A stretch of 38,257 nt of DNA from JALYXS01 sp051003795 (GCA_051003795.1 JBPCKZ010000209.1:1-38257); one strand, 5' to 3'. Positions 1 through 8,323 are shown, counted from the stretch's first letter. Notes: a model not told the origin generated them from the sequence alone. Numbers and translations: made by a program.

Positions 1-2
1 TC

Positions 3-620
3 AGCGCCATGGGCAAAGTCAACACCAAGCTGATGCAAAACCGGCGAATCGCCGGAACGCAGAAAGTCATCGAACAGCAGATCGCCGGGTTCATGCCCGT
101 AATTGCGACGATGACATCGCCGCTTACTAATATCCCGTTCTTCGAAGGCGAACCACAGGCGATGCGGTTCGTTTCGTCTTATTCGCTGCAAGGCGCGTCG
201 CGCGGCGTGCCGCAAATTTTGGAATTCGCGGTGATTCCGGGCGAGCGGTCGCAGGGCGTCCGGCTGATCGTGAACGAATGGCCGTACACAGGGCCGTACT
301 CGGCGGGAGCGTTTTGTCTGGGCCGCGTGCCTGACCCCGCGCGCGGCGTCACTGTCCCGCGCTTCCGGCCGATCGAAGCCGGCCCCGCATCTTTCGTGCT
401 GGCCGACCGTCTTGCCTATTGCCGTTTTTCTTATCTGGAGCCGATGCCAAGACCGGTTTTCGGACAGTGGAATCCCAATTGGATTTATGAGCGATGGCCG
501 CTTGGCATCCGCATTGAAATGGCTTCGCTCGAAGAGGCTGCATCGTCGCTGCACATGGTGACGGTGACGGCTCCGGTGCGCATCAATCATCAGCCCGGGA
601 TGGAGCTGCGAGACTATTGA
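3..620 (+). CDS. gspJ: Type II secretion pseudopilin GspJ-like, 5' end cut off by window
   Basis: Minor pseudopilin of the type II secretion system, expected at the tip of the periplasmic pseudopilus in the inner membrane. The frame is open to the left edge of the window, so the gene is partial. The first methionine (nt 9) is internal, because the usual prepilin leader and hydrophobic helix are absent and the visible start (NRRIAGTQKVIEQQIAGFMPV) looks like the region just after that helix in GspJ proteins. About 205 residues are visible, rich in the beta strands expected of a pseudopilin head. The stop overlaps the start of gspK (TTGA), which indicates translational coupling. The family call rests on operon position and weak sequence resemblance; another minor pseudopilin is possible. 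Confidence 0.7.
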   Translation, partial: SAMGKVNTKLMQNRRIAGTQKVIEQQIAGFMPVIATMTSPLTNIPFFEGEPQAMRFVSSYSLQGASRGVPQILEFAVIPGERSQGVRLIVNEWPYTGPYSAGAFCLGRVPDPARGVTVPRFRPIEAGPASFVLADRLAYCRFSYLEPMPRPVFGQWNPNWIYERWPLGIRIEMASLEEAASSLHMVTVTAPVRINHQPGMELRDY

Positions 621-1558
621 AACGGCGAAGCGAAGGCGCCGCGTTGCTCGCCGTGCTGTGGCTCTCGGCGGCGCTCTCCGCCATTGCGTTCAGCGTGGCC
701 GCCACCGTGCGCGGCGAAACCGAACGCGCGGCAACATCGGTCGACGATATCAAGAGTTACTACCTCGCCACCGGCTCGATTCAGCGCGCCATCCTTTATT
801 TCCAGTGGGGTCCCCAGTTCTACCGGCCCGGCACTTCGACGATCGCCCTGCGCTTTCCATCGGGCGAGGCCGTCGTCGAGATCGTTCCCGAAACGGCGAA
901 ACTCAATATCAATGCGGCATTGCCCGAGGATTTATACAAACTCCTGCTCGCCTTGGGCGCGAACGGATCGCAAGCGAGCGAGCTCACCTCCGCGATTGTC
1001 GATTGGCGAACGCCGGCGCCCGACAACAAGTTGAGTCCGTTCGACGCGTTTTATTTGTCGCTCAGTCCGTCTTTTCGATCGCCGCATGCGTCATTTCAAG
1101 AGATTGAGGAATTGCTTTCGATCAAAGGCATGACGCCCGACCTGTTTTACGGAACATACGTACGCGAACGCGACCGCCTTGTAGCGACGGGAGGCTTGCG
1201 GGATTGCGTCTCCACGCACGGGACGACCGGGAGTTTTGAAATCAACACTGCCTCGCCCGCTCTCTTGCTTGCCGCGGGTTTAGCGCCGGATCAGGTGGCC
1301 GCGTTGGTCGCGCGGCGAGCGGAACAGCCATTCGGTTCTCCGGAAGAAGCGCGGGCCTTCGCAAGCGGCCTGGGTCCCGCCGGCGAACGTCTGCGGCTAG
1401 GCGGCAACACCATGTTTACGTTCCGCGCGACGGTGCGGCTGCGATTGCAAAATGGACAACTCTCGGACATGCAGCGGACCGTCGCGGCGCTTATCAAGTT
1501 CATGCCCTCGGGTTCCGACGCGACGTTCCACGTGATCCGGTGGTATGACCGCGATTGA
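617..1558 (+). CDS. gspK: Type II secretion minor pseudopilin GspK
   Basis: Largest minor pseudopilin, part of the I-J-K tip complex that primes pseudopilus assembly. The 313-residue product begins with a short basic leader ending in Gly7, followed by a hydrophobic helix (AALLAVLWLSAALSAIAF). This is a typical prepilin peptidase site, and GspK lacks the +5 Glu of other pseudopilins, as here. The remainder contains the repeated alpha-helical (SAM-like) segments of the family, for example ELTSAIVDWRTPAPDN and the later FEINTASPALLLAAGL. The start codon is TTG, overlapping the gspJ stop by 4 bases. The stop overlaps the next gene by 14 bases. Length is normal for GspK (about 300-330). Confidence 0.88.
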   Translation: MKRRSEGAALLAVLWLSAALSAIAFSVAATVRGETERAATSVDDIKSYYLATGSIQRAILYFQWGPQFYRPGTSTIALRFPSGEAVVEIVPETAKLNINAALPEDLYKLLLALGANGSQASELTSAIVDWRTPAPDNKLSPFDAFYLSLSPSFRSPHASFQEIEELLSIKGMTPDLFYGTYVRERDRLVATGGLRDCVSTHGTTGSFEINTASPALLLAAGLAPDQVAALVARRAEQPFGSPEEARAFASGLGPAGERLRLGGNTMFTFRATVRLRLQNGQLSDMQRTVAALIKFMPSGSDATFHVIRWYDRD

Positions 1559-2885
1559 AATTCAGCAGCCGGAGATTGCCGAAAGGCAGCGCGCGCCGGG
1601 CGCTCCCGCGTGGAGGAAGGCGCTCGCCTTCGGAACTTCCTGCGGCATCGTGGTGCGCGAAAACAGTTTGGAGGCCGCCATTGCGCGCGTGCGCCCATCG
1701 GGCGCGGCCGTGGTGGCATCCATCAGCCTGCCGGATTTCCGGAACCGTCCGGCATCCGAGTGGGGAGCGGAATTTCAATCGTTTCTCGAAGAAAACGGCG
1801 AGACGTATTTATCGGCGACGGTGTTGCTGCCCGCGCGCGAGGCGATCGTGCGGCACGTTTCGCTGCCGGGCGTGGCGGCGCGCGATCTCGAATCCGCCAT
1901 TCGTTTCCAAATGGATTCGCTGCATCCGTTCGGCGATGAAGAAGTAATTTCAGCGTGGTCCCGCGCGGATAAAGGAACCGTTCTGGTCGGGATCGTGCGG
2001 CGGACCACGCTCGATCGCTATGCCAACCTGTTTGCCGAAGCGGGCGTGGCGGTGGCCGCGTTTTCTTTCGCGGCGTCCGCGATTCATGCGGCGGTCCGGC
2101 TTTACCGGCCGCCGCCTGCCGAATTTTTAGCGTACACGCGCGACGACACGGGAGCTATCGAAATCTATGGCGAAAGCGCGGCGCGTCCCGTGTTTTCGGC
2201 GGAATTCGAAATGCCTCTCGAACGCGCGCTTTCCTTGGCTCGCGCGGAACTGCGACTGCCCGCGACGGAAACGGCGTGGACGCTCGAAAGCCTGCTGCCG
2301 GTTGGGGAACCAGCCCCCGGCATAATCCCGCTGGTATGCGCCGCCGCGTTGTGCGGCGCCTGCCCGTGGGTGGTGTCCGCCGCGAACCTGCTTCCAGCCG
2401 ATCGCCGCAAGGATCATTCGCGCGCGCATTATTTGCCTTCCGCCGTGCTGGGTTTGGCGCTCCTGTGCGTTACTGCGGCGATGTTGCTGTACCCCGCGTG
2501 GATGCAGCGCGAGTATTTGAGTTCCGTGCGCGGGCAAATTTCGAAGCTGCAGCCGTATGCGAATCGCGCGCGTGCGGCGGACCGCCGCATCGATCAGCTG
2601 CGCGCCCGGACGCTTCTGCTGGACGATTTCCGCAAACGCTCGCAGGCGGATTTGGACACTTTGAATGAGCTGACGCGCCTGTTGGCGGCGCCGATCTGGA
2701 CCAACATGATCGAGGTGAACCGCGATTCCGTCGTGATCGGGGGCGAGGCCGATCAGGCGGCGCCGCTCCTCAAGATTCTGGACGGCTCGCCTTTTTTTCA
2801 AAACTCGGAATTCGCGATGTCGGTCGTGAAGGCGGGCTCGAACGAAATGTTCCGGATTAAAGCGGCCCGGAAGGCGAAACCGTGA
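1545..2885 (+). CDS. gspL: GspL-like / PilM-PilN fusion-type inner-membrane platform protein
   Basis: Probable assembly-platform protein linking the cytoplasmic ATPase to the periplasmic GspM/GspC partners. Residues about 25-290 resemble the actin-like PilM/GspL cytoplasmic domain. A single membrane helix lies at about 297-317 (PSAVLGLALLCVTAAMLLYP). It is followed by a basic coiled segment (about 320-375) and a small periplasmic ferredoxin-like domain, as in PilN or the GspL C terminus. At 446 residues it is the size of GspL. The ATG start lies inside the gspK 3' end (14-base overlap). The assignment is from domain layout and operon position, not from strong motif identity, so a PilM-N type name would be equally defensible. 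Confidence 0.72.
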   Translation: MTAIEIQQPEIAERQRAPGAPAWRKALAFGTSCGIVVRENSLEAAIARVRPSGAAVVASISLPDFRNRPASEWGAEFQSFLEENGETYLSATVLLPAREAIVRHVSLPGVAARDLESAIRFQMDSLHPFGDEEVISAWSRADKGTVLVGIVRRTTLDRYANLFAEAGVAVAAFSFAASAIHAAVRLYRPPPAEFLAYTRDDTGAIEIYGESAARPVFSAEFEMPLERALSLARAELRLPATETAWTLESLLPVGEPAPGIIPLVCAAALCGACPWVVSAANLLPADRRKDHSRAHYLPSAVLGLALLCVTAAMLLYPAWMQREYLSSVRGQISKLQPYANRARAADRRIDQLRARTLLLDDFRKRSQADLDTLNELTRLLAAPIWTNMIEVNRDSVVIGGEADQAAPLLKILDGSPFFQNSEFAMSVVKAGSNEMFRIKAARKAKP

Positions 2886-2895
2886 AGCCGCAGCT

Positions 2896-3474
2896 ATGAA
2901 GCCGCAACACAGGCGGGCTCTCACGATGCTTGCGGCCGGGTTAGCGGCCGCGCTAATCGCGCGCTACCTGGTAACGCCCGGCACGGATGCGCCGGTATCC
3001 TCGTCCGATTCGGTGCCCGTCGCGGAGAATCGATTGGCCCGGCTTCGTCAGATCGCGGCCACGGTACCGGGCAAGGAAGCGGTGCTGAAACAGGTCTCGG
3101 CGGAACTCGCGACGCGTGAGCGGGGGATCATCGTCACGGACACGGCGCCGCAAGCGCAAGCGAGGTTGCTCGAAATCGCGCGGCGCATCGGCAAAACGGA
3201 GGGCATGGATATTCGCGGCGGCGATTTCGGCGCGCCGAAACTGCTGGGTTCGGATTATGGCGAGGTATCGGTCGGTGTCGCATTCGAATGCCGCATCGAG
3301 CAGTTCATAAATTTTCTGGCGGCGCTGTCGCGGGAAGCGGACCTGATCGCACCTTCGGATATTCGGATCAACACGGCCGACGTAAAAGAGAAAACGGTGA
3401 ATGTGCGAATGACTTTGTCGGGCGTGGTGCCGCGCAAGATCGTGCCCGTCAAGAAAGGATTTTCTTCGTTTTGA
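2896..3474 (+). CDS. gspM: GspM / PilO-like inner-membrane protein
   Basis: Small bitopic membrane protein that would pair with the preceding GspL-like protein through ferredoxin-like periplasmic domains. The 192-residue product has one N-terminal membrane helix (about 8-26, ALTMLAAGLAAALIARYLV). A helical stalk follows (about 40-75), then a compact domain (about 95-180) containing EVSVGVAFECRIEQFINFLA, which resembles PilO/GspM. It starts 10 bases after the gspL stop. Its TGA overlaps the TTG start of the following gene. The family is poorly conserved, so order in the operon and topology carry most of the weight. Confidence 0.68.
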   Translation: MKPQHRRALTMLAAGLAAALIARYLVTPGTDAPVSSSDSVPVAENRLARLRQIAATVPGKEAVLKQVSAELATRERGIIVTDTAPQAQARLLEIARRIGKTEGMDIRGGDFGAPKLLGSDYGEVSVGVAFECRIEQFINFLAALSREADLIAPSDIRINTADVKEKTVNVRMTLSGVVPRKIVPVKKGFSSF

Positions 3475-4196
3475 AACGGCGGCTATTACTTCTGAATGTG
3501 GCGCTGGCGGCTCTAATCGGCTTGGCGGCATGGCGATTGCACGAGCGTTGGATCGCGGAGAACACGCACGAACAGGCCGTACTTCAGCACGCGGCGAAGA
3601 TCGCCCCGCCGCCGCCCATAACGCCGGTTCCCGCGCCGAAACCGCTGAGCGGCGCGGCTTACGGCGACATCGCGCAGAAAGATTTATTTGCGAGGGATCG
3701 CAATCCGGTGGTGGTAATCGACCCGCCCGTGGTGGTTCCGCCGAAGCCCATGCCGCCGCTGCCGCTGTTCTACGGCGTGATGAATCTTCCGAGCGGGCCG
3801 ATCGCGATCATGAGCGAGAAACCCAACACCAAGCACATGGGCGTGCATTCGGGCGACAAGGTTGGCGAGTTCACGGTGCTGGCGCTGGATGCGCGGCAGA
3901 TCGAATTTGAGTGGGACGGGAAGAAGATCGTCAGGAATGTCAACGAACTGATCGACCGGAGCGCGCAGAATACGGCGGCGCCCGCCCCGACCGTATCCGC
4001 GCCCGCGGTTACGCCGCCGCAGCCTACCGTCGCGCCCGGCAATGCCGCGCCGGGCCAGGTCGCGGGAATCCCGCCGGCGGCCGTCGCAACCGACGACGGC
4101 AGCTATCGCGAAAAGGATAAAGACGGACGCACGTGGCTCTACCGGCAAACGCCTTTCGGCATTTCGAAAGTGGAAGACAAGGGCGCCAAGAAATAA
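3471..4196 (+). CDS. GspC/PilP-like periplasmic linker protein with C-terminal PFG motif
   Basis: Likely the secretin-contacting linker (GspC or PilP type). The start is TTG at 3471, overlapping the previous stop, with AAAGGA about 11 bases upstream; it gives a 241-residue protein with an N-terminal membrane helix (RRLLLLNVALAALIGLAAW). A longer reading from 3288 would run inside gspM and is unlikely. Residues about 45-90 are Pro-rich, and about 95-155 resemble the homology-region fold of GspC (LFYGVMNLPSGPIAIM, GDKVGEFTVLALD). A Pro/Ala-rich linker follows. The last about 30 residues carry the motif DGSYRE..DGRTWLYRQTPFGISKVE, which recurs in the next protein. The GspC call is inference from fold-like pattern and position. 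Confidence 0.65.
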   Translation: MKRRLLLLNVALAALIGLAAWRLHERWIAENTHEQAVLQHAAKIAPPPPITPVPAPKPLSGAAYGDIAQKDLFARDRNPVVVIDPPVVVPPKPMPPLPLFYGVMNLPSGPIAIMSEKPNTKHMGVHSGDKVGEFTVLALDARQIEFEWDGKKIVRNVNELIDRSAQNTAAPAPTVSAPAVTPPQPTVAPGNAAPGQVAGIPPAAVATDDGSYREKDKDGRTWLYRQTPFGISKVEDKGAKK

Positions 4197-4200
4197 GGAG
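4195..4200 (+). promoter_or_regulatory. Shine-Dalgarno AAGGAG for the PFG-motif secreted protein
   Basis: AAGGAG lies 4 bases before ATG 4205 and overlaps the stop of the preceding gene. It fixes the start at 4205 rather than at an upstream in-frame ATG at 4133 that lies inside the previous gene. Confidence 0.75.
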
Positions 4201-4204
4201 AAAT

Positions 4205-4618
4205 ATGAAGACAAAGGTTGTATTAGCAATGGTTCTCGCCGCGGGTCTGGTATCGGCGGCGGACAAGAAACCGAAGAGGGCGGTCAAGACGACGAGTGCG
4301 CCCGCAAGCGCGCCCGCGGCAATTGCAATTCCCGCGAATGCGGTCCCGACGGAGGATGGCAGCTTCCGCTATACCGATCCGCAGGGCAAAAAGTGGCTCT
4401 ATCGCAACACGCCGTTCGGCGTTTCGAAGGTGGAGGAAAAGCCCGCGGAGCAGGCCGCTCCGGCGGCGGTGGATGAACGCACCAAGGCCGTCGAAAACGG
4501 CGATACGATTCGCTTCGAGCGCCCCGGGCCGTTCGGGCCGACGCGCTGGGAGAAGAAGAAGACGGAACTGGACGCGTCCGAGCAGGCCGTTTGGGATCGC
4601 ACGCGGAAAGACAAGTGA
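4205..4618 (+). CDS. Small secreted PFG-motif protein in the secretion operon
   Basis: A 137-residue product of unknown function. It has a clean signal peptide (KTKVVLAMVLAAGLVSAAD, cleavage expected near residue 19) and then a charged Pro/Ala-rich segment. Residues about 49-78 contain DGSFRYTDPQGKKWLYRNTP followed by FGVSKVEEK. This is nearly the same motif as the C terminus of the upstream GspC-like protein. A weaker third copy, FERPGPFGPTRWEKKK, lies at about 101-116. The gene has a strong Shine-Dalgarno and sits between the GspC-like gene and gspD, so it probably acts at the secretin or its linker. I do not recognise a named family. Confidence 0.8.
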   Translation: MKTKVVLAMVLAAGLVSAADKKPKRAVKTTSAPASAPAAIAIPANAVPTEDGSFRYTDPQGKKWLYRNTPFGVSKVEEKPAEQAAPAAVDERTKAVENGDTIRFERPGPFGPTRWEKKKTELDASEQAVWDRTRKDK

Positions 4619-4626
4619 AAGTGTTA

Positions 4627-7062
4627 ATGTGGCGCGGGCACTCGTGCCTGCCGTGTCCACACTCGTGTGGACACAGGTTTTTCTCGATTAAGCAAGTGTC
4701 CACACGAGTGTGGACACGGCAGGCACGAGTGCCCGCGCCACAAAGCAATCTGATCGCGGCGTTCTTTTTATTGGGAGCCATTGCATTCGCCCAGCCCCGG
4801 CAAATACAGGTTGGGCAGCCGGCGCCGCCGCTTCCGCAGCAAACTCCGGCTCCGGCCGCGGCTCCGCCCGTGCCACAGCCGACGGCCACGAAGCCCCAGG
4901 CCGCTCCCGTCCCGCCACCCCCGACGCCCCAGGCCATGCCAGCCAGCGCAACGGCTCCAGGCGGACTCAATCTAACCAACGCTTCGCTGCTCGAAGTCAT
5001 CGATCTGCTCGCCCGCGATCTGAAAATCAATTACATTCTCGACCCGCGCGTCAAAGGCTCCGTCACCATCAACACCTACGGCGAAGTGAGGGCGATCGAT
5101 TTGAAGCCGCTGCTCGAAACCATTCTGCGCATGAACGGTTTCGCGATGGTGCAGGTCGGCAATATGTACCGCATCGTTCCCGTGGCCGATGTTTCGCACC
5201 TTCCCGTACCTCCCCAAGTCAATGGCAAGGATCTTCCCGACGATGAGCGGATGATTCTGGATCTGATCTTCCTGAAGTACATGACGTCGGCGGAAATGTT
5301 CAAGCTGCTGGAGCCTTTTCTGGGCGAAAGCTCGAAGATGGTGGCTTACGATCCCGCGAATCTGCTCATCATTCAGGACAATAGCCGCAACATGCGGAGG
5401 TCTCTCGAGCTAATCTCGGTGTTCGATAGCGACGCGTTCGCCGGGCAGCGCGTGCGGCTGTTCGATGTAAAAAACGGCCGTCCCACGGATCTGGTGAAAG
5501 AACTCGACACGGTATTCAAAGCGTACGCGCTCAGCGAGAAAAATTCGGCGGTACATTTTCTTCCGATCGATCGCATCAACACCATCATCGCGGTAGCGCC
5601 CAATCCAGGGGCTTTCGCCGAAGTCGAGAACTGGCTTAAGAAACTCGACATCCCGATCAAGGCCACGGCGGGCTCGGTGGATAATCACGTGTACCGGTTG
5701 AAATACGGACGCGCCGAAATTGTGGGGGCGGTTATCGCCCAGCTTTATGGCACCGGCGGCGGGTATGGGGGCGGCTACGGCGGCGGGTTTGGCGGCGGTT
5801 ACGGAGGAGGGTACGGAGGCGGTTATGGAGGCGGCTATCCGGGCGGTGGCGGCGCGGGCTATCCGGGCGGCGGTTACCCAGGTGGAGGTTACCCAGGCGG
5901 GGGCATTGGTTATCCGCAAGGCGGCGGTTACCCTGGCGGCGGCTACCCGCAGGGCGGCGGCATTGGCGGCGCGTTCACAACCGCTCCAATCCCCAATGCG
6001 GGGTTTGGGACGACTACTCAACTGGGAGGCCAAGTGGGCGGCGCGACTGCAACTTTGGGCGGCGCTTTGGGAGGAACGCAGGGGACCGGCCAGGACCTCA
6101 CCGGCTCGTATCTAGGACTCGGCGGAGGACTGGGCGGAAATTATCTGCCGCGCATCATTCCGAACCCTTTCGACAACACGCTTCTGATACAAGCGACGCC
6201 GCAACAATGGGAGCAAATCTCGCGGCTGCTCGAGCAGCTCGACATTCCTCCCCGGCAAGTTTTGATAGACGCGCGGATCTATGAAGTGGATCTGACCGGG
6301 GCGTTCGCCAGCGGCGTCGAAGCATACCTGGCGCAAAAGGGCGCTCAAGTTACCAGCAAGAACGGAACACCTCTCAGCCGGCAACTACTCGGCTCCTTCG
6401 ACAGTTTGACGACGAACCTAACGGCGGGGATGCTGGTGGGACAAAGCCGCCAACTGCTCGCTCTCTTGACGGCTCAGGAGTCGAACACCAAAGCGCGCGT
6501 CATTTCGGCGCCAAGCGTGATAGCAACGGACAGCATTCAGGCCTCTATCAACGTCGGCACCGACGTTCCCACGCTCAGCTCCCAAGCGGTTGCGGGCGGT
6601 TTGCAACAGGGCGGCAATTCGTTGTTCACCAACACGATTCAGAACCGCAGCACGGGCGTATCGCTAAACATTCTGGCGCGCGTGAATTCGAGCGGAGTGG
6701 TCACCATGATTATCGCCCAAAACGTCAGTTCGCCGGTTCCTAATACCACGAGCACGATCGATTCGCCTTCGTTCTCGCAGCGAAACGTGCAAACCCAAGT
6801 GACGGTGCAGGACGGCGATACGATCGCGATCGGCGGCATCATCCAAGAGTTAACAACCGAAGGAACCAGCGGTATCCCCGGCCTGCATCGGATCCCGATT
6901 CTAGGGGCCGCATTCGGCACCAGAAACTACTCGAAGACGCGGACGGAGCTGATTATCTTTCTAACTCCTCGGGTGATATACGACACCAATCAGGTTGCCG
7001 AGGCTACCGACGAATTGAAATCCAGAGTGAAGCGGCTTACTAAGATGATCAAAGAGAACTAG
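4627..7062 (+). CDS. gspD: Type II secretion secretin GspD with Gly-rich insertion
   Basis: Outer-membrane secretin that forms the exit channel. From ATG 4627 the product is 811 residues. The hydrophobic signal core is at about 42-54 (IAAFFLLGAIAFA), after an n-region encoded by the inverted repeat. N0 is at about 114-185 (LTNASLLEVIDLLARDLKI), N1 about 210-275 and N2 about 278-350. N3, from about 355, is split by a Gly-Gly-Tyr/Pro insertion (about 376-450). The secretin barrel is at about 544-790, with GDTIAIGGIIQE and GIPGLHRIPILGAAFGTRN and the terminal TELIIFLTPRVI. Start choice is uncertain: GTG 4621, ATG 4627, GTG 4696 and GTG 4708 are all in frame. GTG 4696 gives a more normal signal peptide (788 residues). 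No good Shine-Dalgarno supports any of them. Confidence 0.92.
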   Translation: MWRGHSCLPCPHSCGHRFFSIKQVSTRVWTRQARVPAPQSNLIAAFFLLGAIAFAQPRQIQVGQPAPPLPQQTPAPAAAPPVPQPTATKPQAAPVPPPPTPQAMPASATAPGGLNLTNASLLEVIDLLARDLKINYILDPRVKGSVTINTYGEVRAIDLKPLLETILRMNGFAMVQVGNMYRIVPVADVSHLPVPPQVNGKDLPDDERMILDLIFLKYMTSAEMFKLLEPFLGESSKMVAYDPANLLIIQDNSRNMRRSLELISVFDSDAFAGQRVRLFDVKNGRPTDLVKELDTVFKAYALSEKNSAVHFLPIDRINTIIAVAPNPGAFAEVENWLKKLDIPIKATAGSVDNHVYRLKYGRAEIVGAVIAQLYGTGGGYGGGYGGGFGGGYGGGYGGGYGGGYPGGGGAGYPGGGYPGGGYPGGGIGYPQGGGYPGGGYPQGGGIGGAFTTAPIPNAGFGTTTQLGGQVGGATATLGGALGGTQGTGQDLTGSYLGLGGGLGGNYLPRIIPNPFDNTLLIQATPQQWEQISRLLEQLDIPPRQVLIDARIYEVDLTGAFASGVEAYLAQKGAQVTSKNGTPLSRQLLGSFDSLTTNLTAGMLVGQSRQLLALLTAQESNTKARVISAPSVIATDSIQASINVGTDVPTLSSQAVAGGLQQGGNSLFTNTIQNRSTGVSLNILARVNSSGVVTMIIAQNVSSPVPNTTSTIDSPSFSQRNVQTQVTVQDGDTIAIGGIIQELTTEGTSGIPGLHRIPILGAAFGTRNYSKTRTELIIFLTPRVIYDTNQVAEATDELKSRVKRLTKMIKEN
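4628..4742. repeat. 47-bp perfect inverted repeat (REP/MITE-like palindrome) at the gspD start
   Basis: Two arms of 47 bases, 4628-4674 and 4696-4742, are exact reverse complements separated by a 21-base loop. Each arm has a nested smaller palindrome (GTGTCCACA, CTCG, TGTGGACAC). The element covers the candidate start codons of gspD, and reading into it supplies the signal-peptide n-region. The RNA would form a very stable hairpin across the gspD translation start. No second copy is present in this window. From recollection, similar 'ARALVPAVSTLVWT' type translations turn up in other acidobacterial genomes, which would fit a dispersed repeat; this was not checked. Confidence 0.9.
5752..5967 (+). 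repeat. Gly-Gly-Tyr / Gly-Tyr-Pro-Gly coding repeats inside gspD
   Basis: Degenerate GGCGGNTAYGGNGGN-type units run through this stretch and encode GYGGG units followed by GYPGGG units. It remains Gly-rich but less regular to about 6130. The repeats stay in frame and lie within the N3 domain of the secretin, so they are a coding low-complexity expansion and not an array of another kind. Confidence 0.85.
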
Positions 7063-7090
7063 CTTCGGCCACGACTACGCTACCATTGCA

Positions 7091-8296
7091 GTGGTCCTCA
7101 TGGACAAGAACACCGTTCTTGTACGAGGGGCACGCCAACTGTTAACGTTGCGCGGTCCTAGCGGGCCCAGGCGCGGTCCAGCACTTCAAGACTTAGCCAT
7201 AATTCCGGACGGGGCGCTGCTGATCCGTAACGGGCGGATTGAAGACGTTGGCCCCACGCGGCGGATTGAAAATCTGGCCGCCGCGCGGGATGCGCATGAA
7301 ATCAACGCAGCCGGCAGAATCGTAATGCCGGGGTTCGTCGATAGCCACGCGCAAATCGTATCCGCGGGCGCGCTCGCGATTCAAACCACGTCGGGGCGAT
7401 GGCTGCAGAGGCGCGCCCGGACTCTCACGGAGGGAATGCTGCGCCACGGCACGTGCACGATCGAGGCGAAATCCGCATGCGGCTTGGATGGCGGAGGCGA
7501 GATGAAAACGCTTCGCATGCAGGCCGAGCTCGACGGCAACCCGGTCGACATCGTCTCGACGTTCCTGGAACCGCGCTCGCTTCCCGCCGAATTCCGGGAT
7601 CGCCCGGACGCCTATCTGGATCGTCTTCTGACGCAAACGCTTCCCACCATCCGGCGCCGGAGGCTGGCGCGTTTCGTGGACGTCCGATGCGAGGACGGCG
7701 TGTTCGATGGGGCCCAGGTAAAACGTTTTCTCGAAGGCGCGGCGCAGTTGGGTTTTCATTCGAAAATGCAAACCGGCCATGGTCCGGGTAGCGGCTGCGT
7801 GGATCTGGCGGTGGAACTGAAACTGGTGGCGATCGGCTGTTCGAGGCATATGACGGCGGCGGAAACAGCCGCGCTCGCGCGCGCTTCGATTATCGCTACT
7901 CTATTGACGGGATCGGTTTTCCATAGCGGAGAAGGACTGGACGAATCGGCGCGGAGATTGATCGATGAGGGCGGCATCGTGGCGCTGGCATCGAACAGCA
8001 ATCCCGATACGAATCCCGGTTACAACATGCAAACCGCAATCGCGCTCGCGTGCCGCGACATGAGCCTGACCTCCGAACAGGCAATCTCCGCGGCCACCAT
8101 CAACGGAGCGTTCGCGCTTGGCTCGGCGGCGCGGACAGGTTCCCTTGAACCGGGCAAGAACGCCAACCTGTTGTTGCTGAACGTCTCCGATTATCGTGAG
8201 ATTCCGTATTACGCGGGCGTGAATAACGTCCACATGACGGTGAAGGACGGCGCCGTTGTTTACACGGAAGGCGGCGTTGCCACCCTGGCATCTTAG
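7091..8296 (+). CDS. HutI-like amidohydrolase with degenerate metal site
   Basis: Amidohydrolase-superfamily protein most like imidazolonepropionase (histidine degradation). It keeps the family frame: N-terminal beta sandwich, PGFVDSH at about 81-86, a barrel with FVDVRCEDGVF, and the C-terminal AATINGAFALG..GSLEPGKNANLLLLN. The metal ligands, however, look substituted: the HxH motif is His86-Ala-Gln88, the barrel His aligns with Gln227 (GFHSKMQTGH), and the Asp of the ATDxNP motif is Asn302 (ASNSNP). It may be inactive, or use a different chemistry. The start is GTG 7091 or ATG 7100, with no clear Shine-Dalgarno. The next gene is glutamate formimidoyltransferase, the enzyme that follows in histidine breakdown, so a link to that route is plausible, but hutH and hutU are not in the window. 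Confidence 0.75.
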   Translation: MVLMDKNTVLVRGARQLLTLRGPSGPRRGPALQDLAIIPDGALLIRNGRIEDVGPTRRIENLAAARDAHEINAAGRIVMPGFVDSHAQIVSAGALAIQTTSGRWLQRRARTLTEGMLRHGTCTIEAKSACGLDGGGEMKTLRMQAELDGNPVDIVSTFLEPRSLPAEFRDRPDAYLDRLLTQTLPTIRRRRLARFVDVRCEDGVFDGAQVKRFLEGAAQLGFHSKMQTGHGPGSGCVDLAVELKLVAIGCSRHMTAAETAALARASIIATLLTGSVFHSGEGLDESARRLIDEGGIVALASNSNPDTNPGYNMQTAIALACRDMSLTSEQAISAATINGAFALGSAARTGSLEPGKNANLLLLNVSDYREIPYYAGVNNVHMTVKDGAVVYTEGGVATLAS

Positions 8297-8323
8297 TATG
8301 GTGGCGCGGAAAGGAAAGCCACA

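Noticed and set aside
5752..5967. CRISPR-like or minisatellite array
   Set aside because: Units are degenerate, in frame and encode Gly-Tyr/Pro repeats inside the secretin; there are no unique spacers.
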